Notes: generated from the sequence alone by a model not told the origin. Positions 33,869-42,834 are shown, numbered from the stretch's first letter. The stretch: 64,000 nucleotides of DNA from Lysobacter sp. MMG2 (GCF_016735495.2 NZ_JAERQY020000005.1:62001-126000); one strand, 5' to 3'. A program made the numbers and translations.

Positions 33869-34342
33869 ATGTCCCGAATCAATACGCGTCACCCCGCCGG
33901 CATGCTCGGCGTCGCACTCGCCGGCCTGGTGCTGAGCGGTTCCGCCTTCGCAGTCCAACCGCTTTCGCAGGGCTACATGCTCGCCGCCGCGCACGCCGGC
34001 GCCGAGGGCAAGTGCGGTGAGGGCAAATGCGGTGAAGGAAAGTGCGGTGAAGGAAAGTGCGGGACCCACGCGAAGGCCACCGCCAAGGCCGCCGAGGGCA
34101 AGTGCGGCGAAGGCCAGTGCGGCGACGCACGGTTCGCCTCGGCCGACACCGACAAGGACCACCTCGTCTCGCGCGCCGAGTTCGTGGCGGTGGTGCCGGG
34201 CGGCGAAGCGATCTTCGCGACGAAGGACCCCAACGGCGACGGCTTCATCTCCGAGAAGGAGGCCTACCAGAACGTGAAGCAGGCCTACGACGCCAACGGC
34301 AAGCCGATGCCGCGCGGCCTGTTCGCCGGCATCAAGGACTGA
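33869..34342 (+). CDS. hvfA: HvfA-type metal-binding RiPP precursor with EF-hands (stand-alone copy)
   Basis: A 157-residue exported precursor. A Sec signal (GVALAGLVLSGSAFA) is followed by QPLSQGYMLAA, then a cysteine core with six [10 protein letters not shown] motifs (four in a row, then two more). The C-terminal part holds two EF-hand-like loops, DTDKDHLVSRAEF and DPNGDGFISEKEA. In the known Hvf system such cysteines are turned into oxazolone/thioamide groups that bind copper. Its closest relative is the copy at 61129-61584. No HvfB or HvfC is next to it, so it may be modified in trans. GGAG before the ATG supports the start. Confidence 0.85.
   Translation: MSRINTRHPAGMLGVALAGLVLSGSAFAVQPLSQGYMLAAAHAGAEGKCGEGKCGEGKCGEGKCGTHAKATAKAAEGKCGEGQCGDARFASADTDKDHLVSRAEFVAVVPGGEAIFATKDPNGDGFISEKEAYQNVKQAYDANGKPMPRGLFAGIKD
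34004..34063 (+). repeat. Four tandem 15-base units coding for EGKCG
   Basis: Four 15-base units in frame. Units 1-2 use GGC and GAG codons, while units 3-4 are identical to each other except for the last base and use GGA and GAA. The near-identity of the last two suggests a recent slippage duplication. Two further separated units are at 34094-34123. This is protein-coding repeat, not a CRISPR array. Confidence 0.85.
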
Positions 34343-34433
34343 CCGCTTCCCGCGCCCCTTCCCCTTCCCTCCTCCCGTTCCCGGGGAGGGGGCGCACCTT
34401 CCTTCGCGTCGATGGCCGATAATCGCGGCCGAC

Positions 34434-35870
34434 ATGGAACTGCACGTCGTCATCGAAGGCACGCGTGGACTGGCCGAGCAGATCTATCGCCAGCTGCGCG
34501 ATGGCATCCGCACCGGGCGCCTCGCGGCCGGACAGCAATTGCCGCCCTCGCGCCTGCTTGCCGACCAACTCGGCGTATCGCGCAAGACCGTGGCGCAGGC
34601 GTACGCGAAGTTGACGCTCGACCGTTTGATCGTCACGCAGGTGGGCGCCGGTACCTTCGTCGCATCGCGCCTTCCGCCGTCCTCGCGTCCGCTGGTCCAG
34701 GACGACCTGGCGGGACGCGTCGTGGCGCGGCAATGGCAAGACATCCGCACGCCGCTGCGCCATCCCGTGCCCGAGGCGCGGCTGCGCTACGAGTTCATCG
34801 CCGGCGCATCGTCGCGACGCCTGTTCCCCGAAGCGGAATGGCGCCAGTGCGCACTCCATGCACTGCGCCGCACCGCCACGCTGCGTGGCTTCTACGCCGA
34901 GCCCGAAGGCCTTCCCGAACTCCGCGACGCGGTCGCACGCCACATCGGTTTCAGCCGTGGCGTGTCGTGTCGTCCTGAAGACCTGGTGATCACCAGCGGC
35001 GCGCAGCAGGCCCTGGATCTCATCGCACGCGTGCTGATCGAGCCCGGCAGCATCGTCGCGATGGAAGAACCCGGCTATCCACTGGCCCGCATGCTGCTGG
35101 AAGCCCAGCGCGCCCGCGTGGTGCCCGTGCCCGTGGACGCCGAGGGCCTGTGCGTGGACCGAATCCCCGACGGGACGCGGCTGATCTACACCACGCCCAC
35201 GCACCAGTTCCCGCTCGGCATGACGATGAGCGCGGCGCGTCGGCATGCCTTGCTCGATCGCGCGTGCGAACTCGGCGCGATCGTGGTCGAGGACGACTAC
35301 GACAGCGAGTTCCGCTACGTCGGCCAGACCTTCGAGCCGTTGCAGACACTGGACCGTCAGGGGCTGGTCGCCTACATCGGCACGTTCTCGAAATCGCTGT
35401 CGCCCGAGCTGCGACTGGGCTACGCCGTCGCGCCGCCCGCCCTGCGCACGGCGCTCATCAACGCCAAGCACCTGTCCGACTGGCACACGCCCACCGTGTT
35501 GCAGTGGACGCTGGCGCGCTTCATGGCCGAAGGCCACCTGCTCAGGCACGTGCGTCGCTGCCACGAGGTCTTCAGCGAGCGTCGCGAACGCCTGCTCGCG
35601 CGCCTCACCGGCGATCTCTCGCCCTGGCTGGAACCCTTGCCCGCGATTGCCGGCTATCACCTGGCCGTCATGATCCACGCGCCCCTCACGGCGATGCAGC
35701 TGTGCCAGCTGGCGCGTCGCGTGGAAGTGGGCCTGTATCCGCTGGACGACTGCTATGCGCTGCCTGACGGCAAGCCCGGGCTGCTCATGGGATTCGGCGC
35801 GATTGAAGCGCAGGACATCGACCCTGCGCTGGACCGCGTTCGCGGGATTCTCGAGCAGCTGGCCGGCTGA
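34434..35870 (+). CDS. MocR/PdxR-type GntR-aminotransferase regulator
   Basis: A 478-residue regulator. An N-terminal GntR winged helix (residues 1-80: IYRQLRDGIRTGRLAAGQQL, SRKTVAQAYAKL) is linked to a fold-type-I aminotransferase domain that binds pyridoxal phosphate. The cofactor lysine is in YIGTFSKSLSPELRLGY and the aspartate in EDDYDSEFRY. MocR proteins usually sense PLP or an amino compound and control vitamin-B6 or transport genes. None of those lies nearby, so the target is unknown. It stands 91 bases after the hvfA-type gene, probably as a separate transcript. It converges on a hydrolase operon. Confidence 0.92.
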   Translation: MELHVVIEGTRGLAEQIYRQLRDGIRTGRLAAGQQLPPSRLLADQLGVSRKTVAQAYAKLTLDRLIVTQVGAGTFVASRLPPSSRPLVQDDLAGRVVARQWQDIRTPLRHPVPEARLRYEFIAGASSRRLFPEAEWRQCALHALRRTATLRGFYAEPEGLPELRDAVARHIGFSRGVSCRPEDLVITSGAQQALDLIARVLIEPGSIVAMEEPGYPLARMLLEAQRARVVPVPVDAEGLCVDRIPDGTRLIYTTPTHQFPLGMTMSAARRHALLDRACELGAIVVEDDYDSEFRYVGQTFEPLQTLDRQGLVAYIGTFSKSLSPELRLGYAVAPPALRTALINAKHLSDWHTPTVLQWTLARFMAEGHLLRHVRRCHEVFSERRERLLARLTGDLSPWLEPLPAIAGYHLAVMIHAPLTAMQLCQLARRVEVGLYPLDDCYALPDGKPGLLMGFGAIEAQDIDPALDRVRGILEQLAG

Positions 35871-35942
35871 TCCGGCCCCGATTCGTGCGTGTCGCCCAAC
35901 GCCGCACCGCGCGCACGAACCCGTGCGCGCGGCAGCGGGTCC

Positions 35943-36716
35943 TTACTTCGCCGTAGCGGCGCGTTCGATCAGCTTCGCGACCGATTCCGGATGCGACACC
36001 ATCACCACGTGCGATGCGCCCTTCACCACTTCGGTGCCCTTGGACTTGGCGCGCTCGGCCATGAACGCCAGCGACTTGGGCGGGATGTTGCGGTCCTGGT
36101 CGCCGTAGACGAACCACGACGGAATGGCCTTCCACGCCGGAGCGCCGGAGACTTCATTGAGCGCCGCCTCGGTGATCGGGCGCTGCGTCGCGGCCATCAG
36201 CACGGCTTCCGGCTTGGGCACGTCGGCGGCGAACTGCGCGGGGAACTTGTCCTGCTGGATGTACAGGTCCGCACCGCCACCGGCGAGCTTCACCGGCGGT
36301 GCCAGCGTCGGGCCGAGCGTGCTGCCCGGGAACTTGCCGGACAGGCCCGCCGCCGTTTCGCCCGCCTCGGGCGCGAACGCGGCGACGTAGACGAGCGCCT
36401 TGACGTTGGCATGATCGCGCGCGGCTTCGCTGATGACGCTGCCACCGTAGGAGTGGCCGACCAGCACCACCGGCGTGGACAGGCTGGTCAGCAGGTCCGA
36501 CACGTAGGCACCGTCGCTGGCGACACCGCGCAACGGATTGGCGACGGCGACCACGGGATAGCCGTCCTTCTGCAGGATCCGGGCGACACCGTTCCAGCTG
36601 GACGCATCGGCGAACGCACCGTGCACGAGCACGACGGTGGGCTTGGCGCCCTGTGCGAAGGCCGGAGCCACGATCGACACGGCAGTCAAGGTCAGGGCCG
36701 CGAGCAAGGTCTTCAT
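35943..36716 (-). CDS. Exported alpha/beta hydrolase (paralogue of 6531-7289)
   Basis: A 257-residue exported hydrolase with signal peptide LLAALTLTAVSIVAPAFAQ. Oxyanion region TVVLVHGAFADASSW, nucleophile VGHSYGGSVIS, later YVAAFAPEAGE and catalytic His in GASHVVMVSHPE. It shares these blocks with the hydrolase at 6531-7289. It is the third gene of a leftward run (hydrolase 37628-38686, SDR 36773-37603, this gene; gaps of 24 and 56 bases), so it is likely part of one operon. The substrate is unknown; esterase activity is the default guess. Confidence 0.9.
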   Translation of the reverse strand: MKTLLAALTLTAVSIVAPAFAQGAKPTVVLVHGAFADASSWNGVARILQKDGYPVVAVANPLRGVASDGAYVSDLLTSLSTPVVLVGHSYGGSVISEAARDHANVKALVYVAAFAPEAGETAAGLSGKFPGSTLGPTLAPPVKLAGGGADLYIQQDKFPAQFAADVPKPEAVLMAATQRPITEAALNEVSGAPAWKAIPSWFVYGDQDRNIPPKSLAFMAERAKSKGTEVVKGASHVVMVSHPESVAKLIERAATAK

Positions 36717-36772
36717 GCAACACTCCTTCAAGGTTGGAACATCGGGGGAATCGATGGCGCGAACCGTCGCCA

Positions 36773-37603
36773 TCAGGTGGGGAAGTCGGTGGAGAGGCTC
36801 AGCTCGCGCCATCGCTGCAATTCGTCCAGGCGCTGGCGGTCGGCTTGTTCTATGCGTGCGACCGCGTCGCTGCCCAGCGCCAGGCGCAGCGGCGGCGATG
36901 GCATCGCGGCCAGCGCGAGGATGGCCTGCGCCGCGCGTGCCGGATCGCCGGGCTGGCGACCGTCGTAAGCGCGCTGCATGCGCGCGGTGGCGCCGACCAC
37001 CGCGTCGTATTCGGGACGGCCTTCGCGCAGCGAGGTCGAGGCGCCGGCAAAGTCGGTGCGGAAGCCGCCCGGCTCGACGATCGTGACGTGCACGCCGATC
37101 AGCGCCATCTCCAGCGCCAGGCTTTCGGAGAAGCCCTCCACGCCCCACTTCGCAGCCGAGTACGGCGCGCGGCCCGGTGCGCCGACGCGACCGCCGACGG
37201 AGGAGACCTGGACGATATGTCCGCTGCGCTGGGAACGCATGAGCGGGATCGCGGCGCGCGTCATGATGATCGTGCCGAACAGGTTGGTTTCGATCTGGCT
37301 GCGGAACTCCTCGAGCGAGGTGTCCTCCACCGAGTCGACATTGCCGTAACCGGCGTTGTTGACCAGCACGTCCAGCCCGCCGAATGCATCCACCGCGCAT
37401 TGCACGGCGCGCTGCGCGGCCACCGGATCGGTGACATCCAGCGCGACGACGCGCACCGCATCGCCATGCGCGGCCTGCAGGGTTGCGAGCTGCGCGGGAT
37501 CGCGCGCCGTCGCGACGAGGCGGTGTCCGGCGTTCAGCACGGCATCGGCGAGAGCGCGGCCGATGCCGCGCGAACTTCCCGTGATCAACCAGCGCAGGCG
37601 CAT
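36773..37603 (-). CDS. Short-chain dehydrogenase/reductase
   Basis: A 276-residue SDR. Cofactor motif ITGSSRGIGRALADAV near the start, NNAGYGN, catalytic Ser in VSSVGGRVG and the YSAAKWGVEGFSE active-site motif. The C-terminal extension is longer than in the minimal SDR, as in the 3-alpha-hydroxysteroid-dehydrogenase-like group. It lies between two alpha/beta hydrolases in the same direction with short gaps, so it is probably co-transcribed with them. The substrate cannot be told from sequence. Confidence 0.93.
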   Translation of the reverse strand: MRLRWLITGSSRGIGRALADAVLNAGHRLVATARDPAQLATLQAAHGDAVRVVALDVTDPVAAQRAVQCAVDAFGGLDVLVNNAGYGNVDSVEDTSLEEFRSQIETNLFGTIIMTRAAIPLMRSQRSGHIVQVSSVGGRVGAPGRAPYSAAKWGVEGFSESLALEMALIGVHVTIVEPGGFRTDFAGASTSLREGRPEYDAVVGATARMQRAYDGRQPGDPARAAQAILALAAMPSPPLRLALGSDAVARIEQADRQRLDELQRWRELSLSTDFPT

Positions 37604-37627
37604 CGTCCAGTCCTCCCGGGGTGACGA

Positions 37628-38686
37628 TCAGAGACGATCGGAATCGATGACCGCCTGCGCGAACGCGTGCGGATCTTCCTGCGGCAGGTTGTGGCCGATG
37701 CCGCCGCTGATCAGCCGATGCTGGTACGGCCCGGTGAAGCGCTTGGCATACGCCTCCGGCGGCGGATGCGGGGCACCGTTCGCATCGCCTTCCATCGTGA
37801 TCGTGGGCACGTTGATGGACGGCAGTTGCGCCAGGCGCGCCTCCAGCGCGTCGTAGCGCGCCTCGCCCTCGGCCAGGCCGAGGCGCCAGCGGTAGTTGTG
37901 GATCACGATATCGACGTGGTCGGCATTCTCGAACGCCACTGCACTGCGATCGAACGTCGCATCGTCGAAGTTCCACTTCGGCGACGCCAGCTTCCAGATC
38001 AGGCGGGCGAAATCGTGGCGGTTCTTGTCATAGCCCGCGCGACCGCGATCGGTGGCGAAGTAGAACTGATACCACCACTGCAGCTCCGCCTCGGGCGCCA
38101 GCGGCGCCTGCGCGGCCTGCTGGCTGCTGATGAGGTAGCCGCTCACCGCGACGAGCGACTTCACGCGCTCGGGCCAGAGCGCGGCGACGATGTCGGCCGA
38201 GCGCGCACCCCAGTCGTAGCCGGCGACGATCGCCTTGTCGATGCGCAGCGCGTCCATCAATGCGATGACATCCTGGGCGAGCGCCGCGGGTTGTCCGTTG
38301 CGCAGCGTGGCGGGCGAAAGGAAGCGCGTGGTCCCGTAGCCGCGAAGGTGCGGCACGATCACGCGGTAACCCTTCGCCGCGAGCAGCGGCGCGACATCGA
38401 CATAGCTGTGGATGTCGTACGGCCAGCCGTGCAGCAGGATCACCGGCGGACCGTCGGCCGGGCCGGCCTGCGCGTAACCGATGTCGAGCACACCGGCGCG
38501 CACCTGCTTCAGCGGCCCGAAGGATGCGTGGGTCGCGCGCCTGGTGGCCGGGCTTTGCGCGGCGGCGGGTGTCGCGGCCCGTGCGCTGCCGATCAGGCCC
38601 AGCGACGCCGCGGTGACGCCAGCGGCGGCGGTGCCGATGAGCAGGCGGCGCACGGGGTCGATCCCGGCGGCTTCGATCTTGTCCAT
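37628..38686 (-). CDS. Epoxide-hydrolase-like alpha/beta hydrolase with Tat signal
   Basis: A 352-residue protein of the epoxide-hydrolase/haloalkane-dehalogenase branch. A Tat-like signal (PVRRLLIGTAAAGVTAASLG) comes first. The core starts at VILLHGWPYDIHSY (HGWP oxyanion loop), the nucleophile is the Asp in VAGYDWGARSADI, and the catalytic His is in ISGGIGHNLPQEDP. A cap domain with many Trp and Tyr follows the nucleophile. An Asp nucleophile fits hydrolysis of epoxides or halides rather than esters. It is the first gene of a leftward run of three. The substrate is unknown. Confidence 0.88.
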   Translation of the reverse strand: MDKIEAAGIDPVRRLLIGTAAAGVTAASLGLIGSARAATPAAAQSPATRRATHASFGPLKQVRAGVLDIGYAQAGPADGPPVILLHGWPYDIHSYVDVAPLLAAKGYRVIVPHLRGYGTTRFLSPATLRNGQPAALAQDVIALMDALRIDKAIVAGYDWGARSADIVAALWPERVKSLVAVSGYLISSQQAAQAPLAPEAELQWWYQFYFATDRGRAGYDKNRHDFARLIWKLASPKWNFDDATFDRSAVAFENADHVDIVIHNYRWRLGLAEGEARYDALEARLAQLPSINVPTITMEGDANGAPHPPPEAYAKRFTGPYQHRLISGGIGHNLPQEDPHAFAQAVIDSDRL

Positions 38687-38938
38687 GGTCGATCTCCGTT
38701 ATCGAGCAACAGTGGCGATGCGGCTGCCTGCGAGGGCGTGGTTCGCGTCCCTCGGAAGCGCGGCGCAAGCATGTCCGGCGCATGTGTCCGGGATGTGTTC
38801 GGCAACCCCGGTCTTCGTATCGAAGTGTGGCGGCCGCTGCCATGGAACCAGCCTGCGCGTCCTGCGGCGATAACACGTTGGTATGCCCACATACCAATGG
38901 ATGACCCGCGCGCGCGTCCGAGCGCCGCGCGGATCGCG

Positions 38939-40234
38939 TCAGGGATGATGCGTGAGCCGTTCCGGAACGGGCCTGGTGCGCTCCAGGCCGAAGGTCGTGT
39001 AGATCCAGACGAATGCGAAGAAGCCGAAATAGACCGCGACCATCGCGCGCCCGATCCAGTTTTCGATCGCGTTGATGTCGGCGCCCGCATCGGCGACGCG
39101 TTCGATCATCGTCGTCACGGCGCCCGCGCCGATGAAGCCGAGCACCACGAAGGCCGTCGCGAATGCGCCCAGCGCGATCCGATAGCCCAGACCGCGATAG
39201 CGGATGGACTTCACCTTGCCGCGATCCAGCCACGGCAGCAGGAACAGCACGGCGAGCGCCGAGAACATCACGACGACGCCGCTGAGCTTGTGCGGGATCA
39301 CGCGCAACATCGCGTAGAACGGCGTGAAGTACCACACCGGCTTGATGTGCTCCGGCGTCACCAGCGAGTTGGCTTCGGTGAAGTTGTCGTGTTCCAGGAA
39401 GATGCCGCCCACCGTGGGCGCGAAGAAGATGATGAACGCCGCCAGCAGCAGGAAGGCGACCGTGCTGAGCAGGTCCTCCACCGAGTAGTACGGGTGGAAC
39501 GGAATGCCGTCCACGGGATGTCCGTCGGGGCCGAGGTTGTCGAAGATCTCCACCCCGTCCGGGTTGTTGGAACCCATCTCGTGCAGCGCCAGGATGTGCA
39601 CGGTGACCAGGAGCAGCAGGATCAGCGGCAAAGCGATGACGTGCAGCGAGAAGAAGCGGTTCAGCGTCGCATCGCCCGGAAGATAGTCACCCATGATCCA
39701 TTCGGTCAGGCCGTTGCCGATGACCGGGATCGCGCCGAACAGCGAGATGATCACCTTCGCGCCCCAGAACGACATCTGGCCCCACGGCAGCACGTAGCCC
39801 AGGAAGGCCTCGGCCATCAGCACCAGGTAGATCAGCATGCCCAGGATCCACACCAGCTCGCGTGGCTTCTTGAACGAGCCGTACAGGAGCGCGCGGAACA
39901 TGTGCAGGTAGATGACGACGAAGAACAGCGACGCGCCGGTGGAGTGCATGTAGCGGATCAGCCAGCCCCACTCCACGTCGCGCATGATGTACTCCACCGA
40001 CGAGAACGCTTCGGCCGCCGACGGCTTGAAGTGCATCGCCAGGAAGATGCCGGTCACGAGCTGGTTCACCAGCACCACCGAGGCGAGCGCGCCGAAGAGG
40101 TACCAGATGTTGAAGTTCTTCGGCGCGTAGTACGTGGCGGTGTGCGCAGAGACGAACGACAGCCACGGCAGGCGGTCCTCGACCCAGGCCAGCACGCGGT
40201 TCTTCGGGTATACGCGGACGATCTTTATCGCCAT
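38939..40234 (-). CDS. petB: Cytochrome b of a bc1-type complex (no petA or petC beside it)
   Basis: A 431-residue cytochrome b with eight or more membrane helices. Heme-ligand histidines are in RYMHSTGASLFFVVIYLHMF and RFFSLHVIALPLILLL. The Qo-site motif is PVWY instead of PEWY, a variant I recall from beta- and gammaproteobacteria. Normally the gene sits between the Rieske gene petA and cytochrome c1 gene petC. Here upstream is an OsmC gene, overlapping its start by ten bases, and downstream an unrelated hydrolase. So it is either a second copy or a split bc1 locus. The MAIKIVRVYPKNR start is standard in length. Confidence 0.92.
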   Translation of the reverse strand: MAIKIVRVYPKNRVLAWVEDRLPWLSFVSAHTATYYAPKNFNIWYLFGALASVVLVNQLVTGIFLAMHFKPSAAEAFSSVEYIMRDVEWGWLIRYMHSTGASLFFVVIYLHMFRALLYGSFKKPRELVWILGMLIYLVLMAEAFLGYVLPWGQMSFWGAKVIISLFGAIPVIGNGLTEWIMGDYLPGDATLNRFFSLHVIALPLILLLLVTVHILALHEMGSNNPDGVEIFDNLGPDGHPVDGIPFHPYYSVEDLLSTVAFLLLAAFIIFFAPTVGGIFLEHDNFTEANSLVTPEHIKPVWYFTPFYAMLRVIPHKLSGVVVMFSALAVLFLLPWLDRGKVKSIRYRGLGYRIALGAFATAFVVLGFIGAGAVTTMIERVADAGADINAIENWIGRAMVAVYFGFFAFVWIYTTFGLERTRPVPERLTHHP

Positions 40235-40767
40235 GACGGGCCTCCCGTGCCGACCGGAGACGGCGTTGCGGTGTCCGGCGCGAGTGCGACGGCATGCTCG
40301 ATACCCTGCCGGAACATCTTCGCGTAAGGGCAGATGCGCTCGGTGTTGCGGATGAGTTCGGCGGCGACGCTGCGCTCGATCCCGGGCAGGTTCACCGCGA
40401 CTTCCGCCGAGAGCAGGAACAGGCCGTCGACCGGATCGCGCGAGAAAGTGACGGCCGCTTCCACGCTGGCACCGGCCAACGACAGCCCGGCGCGCATCGC
40501 CAGCAGGGTCATCGCGCCGTGGAAGCACGCCGCGTAGGCGGCGGCCAGCAGTTGCTCCGGATTGCAGCCTCCGCCCTGCCCGCCCAACGCCAGCGGCAGG
40601 CGCAGGTCCAGATCCAGTGCACCGTCGTCGGATCGCGCCACGCCCGAGGCGCGTCCATGCGCGGCTTCGCCTCCGGTGACGCACACCCTGCCCGTGTAGA
40701 GCGGATGGACGTCATCGCCGTAGTACTTGTCCAGCAGGCGCGGCGACGGTGGCTTGAGCGTGCTCAT
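40225..40767 (-). CDS. OsmC/Ohr family peroxidase
   Basis: A 180-residue OsmC/Ohr protein that reduces organic hydroperoxides. The two redox cysteines are in AAYAACFHGAMT and ERICPYAKMF, the usual OsmC spacing. It has an N-terminal extension (KYYGDDVHPLYTGRVCVTGG) and a C-terminal tail of about 20 residues (ending VGTGGPSWR), longer than the 140-residue copy at 63266-63688. The tail is read from the bases that also start the cytochrome b gene, so the overlap of ten bases couples them. It likely acts in the cytoplasm. Regulation is unknown; no OhrR is seen nearby. Confidence 0.93.
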   Translation of the reverse strand: MSTLKPPSPRLLDKYYGDDVHPLYTGRVCVTGGEAAHGRASGVARSDDGALDLDLRLPLALGGQGGGCNPEQLLAAAYAACFHGAMTLLAMRAGLSLAGASVEAAVTFSRDPVDGLFLLSAEVAVNLPGIERSVAAELIRNTERICPYAKMFRQGIEHAVALAPDTATPSPVGTGGPSWR

Positions 40768-40885
40768 GGCGATCCCCGACAAATCCTTGTGGTGCCACCG
40801 GCGTCCGGCCCGGTCGCCATGCCGTGTGCCGCTCGTCGTGTTCGACGAGCGACGGTGCCGCGATGGGCGCGAGCCCGACATCGCG

Positions 40886-41656
40886 TTACTCGCGCGGTGC
40901 GTACCGCGCGAACTCCGACTGGCGCAGCCAGCCTTCGAAACCAATCTCGCCCTGCCACGCCGCGCCCAACGGCACGAGCGTGTCGTCCTGCAATTGCGCA
41001 CCGAAGTACAGCGCGCTTGGGTCGCCGACGACTTCGCGCGGATCCTGGGTGATGCGAAGGAAACGCTGGGCCAGTTCCGCCAGCGAAGTGCGCTCCGGTC
41101 CGGCGATGTCCGCCGTGCCGTTCAACGGCGCCTGCTGCGCGTGGCTCGCGACGGCATCGGCTACGTTCTCCGCGGCGATGGGCTGTACCAGCGCGGTGGG
41201 CAGGTGCACCGAACCGTCCTTGTCGCCGGACTGGATGATGCCCGGCAGGAACTCGTAGAACTGCGTGGAATGGATGATGGTGTAAGGGATGCCCGACTCG
41301 CGGATCAGGCGCTCCTGCGCGAGCTTGCCGCGGAAGTAGTCGCTGCTGGCGAGGCGATCGGTGCCCACCACCGACAGCGCGATGTGATGGCCCACGCCCG
41401 CCTTCTTTTCCGCGCCGAGCACCTTCTGGCCGGCCGCTTCGAAGAACTCGCGCACGGCCTCGCCCACGAACACCGGCGAGTTCGCCAGGTCCACGACGAC
41501 CTGCGTCCCCGCCATCGCTTCGTCCAGGCCTTCTCCGGTCAGGATGTTGACCCCGGTGGACGGCGCGGCGACGACGACTTCATGCCCGGCCTTGCGCAGG
41601 CGCTCGACCACCTTGCTGCCGATGAGGCCGGTTCCACCAATGACGACGATTTTCAT
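40886..41656 (-). CDS. NmrA-like NAD(P)-binding protein
   Basis: A 256-residue atypical SDR of the NmrA-like type. The Rossmann motif is VVIGGTGLIGSKVVERL at the start, with later HIALSVVGTDRL and YTIIHSTQFYEFL. It lacks the normal YxxxK pair in the standard place, as in NmrA-like redox sensors and quinone reductases. The start at 41656 gives MKIVVIGGTG, the typical beginning. It follows the LysR gene in the same direction after 149 bases and may be part of the LysR/sigma-fragment transcript driven by an ECF41-type promoter. Substrate unknown. Confidence 0.88.
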   Translation of the reverse strand: MKIVVIGGTGLIGSKVVERLRKAGHEVVVAAPSTGVNILTGEGLDEAMAGTQVVVDLANSPVFVGEAVREFFEAAGQKVLGAEKKAGVGHHIALSVVGTDRLASSDYFRGKLAQERLIRESGIPYTIIHSTQFYEFLPGIIQSGDKDGSVHLPTALVQPIAAENVADAVASHAQQAPLNGTADIAGPERTSLAELAQRFLRITQDPREVVGDPSALYFGAQLQDDTLVPLGAAWQGEIGFEGWLRQSEFARYAPRE

Positions 41657-41805
41657 GTTCGACCTCCGTGAACGAATGAGCGGCCGCCGCATGCAAGCGC
41701 GGCGACACGAATGACTGTCGGGCTGATGCTAGGAAGCGCGCCGGCGCGGCAGTAGCCCTGTGGGTGGACGCACGTTGTTGCCCGCCACGCATCAATCGCG
41801 GGCGC

Positions 41806-42834
41806 TCACGCGGCCTCGTCGATGCGCTCCAGGCGCGCGGCGCCAGCCTGCGTGGTTTGCCAGTGCGCGATGACGTCCAGGTCCAGGGCGCGGATCTGCG
41901 CGGTCATGAAGTCGATGAACGCGCGGATGCGCTTGGGTTGCTGGCGCCGGCTCAGGTAGCACAGGTAGTGGCCGCGGTCGTCGGGCGCGAACGGGTCCAG
42001 GCACGTCACCAGCGCGCCGCTGCGCAGCGCGTCGCAGACCTGGTAAGCCGGGAGCTGGACGATGCCGTGGCCGTCGAGTGCGGCCTGCAGCGCGAGTTCG
42101 GGGTCGTTGAACACCAGTTCGGCCGGTGGCCGCACGTTGCGCGCACGGCCTTCCACGCGGAAATCCCAGCTCTGCAGCCGGCCGTTGGCGAGTCGCTGGT
42201 TGATGCACGCATGTGCGGGCAGTTCATCCACCGTCGAAGGCAACCCGTGCGCCTGCACGTAAGCCGGCGAAGCGCACGTCAGCATCTGCATCGGCACCAG
42301 TTGCTTGGCGATCACCTGGCTGTCTTCCAGCGCACCGTCCCGGAACGCGACATCGATGCGATCGCCCGCCAGATCGAGTGGGCGATCGTCGAGCAGCAAC
42401 TCCACCGACACGCCCGGATACGCCGCGCGGAAGCCGTTGAGCAGCGGCGCGATGACCTTTCGACCGAAGCCGTGCGGGGCGCTGACGCGCAACTCGCCGC
42501 GCGGCGGGCCTTCGCGCAGGTCGCGCATTTCTTCCAGCGCCTGCAGGATGCGCTCCACGCCGGGGCGGCAACTCTCGTAGAACAGCTCGCCTTCGCGCGT
42601 GAGCGAGGTGGAACGCGTGGTGCGCAGGAACAATCGCGCACCGAGCTGGCCTTCGAGTTTCTGCACGCTGCGGCTGACCGCCGAGCGGCCGATGCCGAGC
42701 CGGTCGGCCGCGCGCGCAAAACTGCCCTCCGTGGCGACGGCGATGAAGGCGACCACGCCGGCATAGCTGGCGGAGAAGCTGGCGCTCAGCACGTCGTGAC
42801 CTTCGGTGGACTGGGGAATCGTCGCCAGGTTCAT
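41806..42834 (-). CDS. LysR-family transcriptional regulator
   Basis: A 342-residue LysR protein with a longer N-terminus than usual (about 20 extra residues before the helix-turn-helix). The DNA-binding part is FARAADRLGIGRSAVSRSV, followed by EGQLGARLFLRTTRSTSLTR and a ligand-binding domain that ends around residue 320. The start at 42834 overlaps the stop of a sigma-region-4-like gene by four bases (ATGA), so the two are translationally coupled. A NmrA-like reductase lies downstream in the same direction, a plausible target. Effector unknown. Confidence 0.92.
   Translation of the reverse strand: MNLATIPQSTEGHDVLSASFSASYAGVVAFIAVATEGSFARAADRLGIGRSAVSRSVQKLEGQLGARLFLRTTRSTSLTREGELFYESCRPGVERILQALEEMRDLREGPPRGELRVSAPHGFGRKVIAPLLNGFRAAYPGVSVELLLDDRPLDLAGDRIDVAFRDGALEDSQVIAKQLVPMQMLTCASPAYVQAHGLPSTVDELPAHACINQRLANGRLQSWDFRVEGRARNVRPPAELVFNDPELALQAALDGHGIVQLPAYQVCDALRSGALVTCLDPFAPDDRGHYLCYLSRRQQPKRIRAFIDFMTAQIRALDLDVIAHWQTTQAGAARLERIDEAA

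Noticed and set aside
34004-34123. Possible CRISPR-like repeat
   Set aside because: The 15-base units are contiguous, in frame, encode EGKCG and have no unique spacers.
38939-40234. PVWY in place of PEWY as a sign of a defective cytochrome b
   Set aside because: I recall this variant from normal beta- and gammaproteobacterial bc1 complexes, so it is not a loss-of-function sign.
37667-40327. An 886-codon plus-strand frame
   Set aside because: Antisense to the hydrolase and cytochrome b; made of charged repeats of His, Arg, Glu and Gln without a fold.
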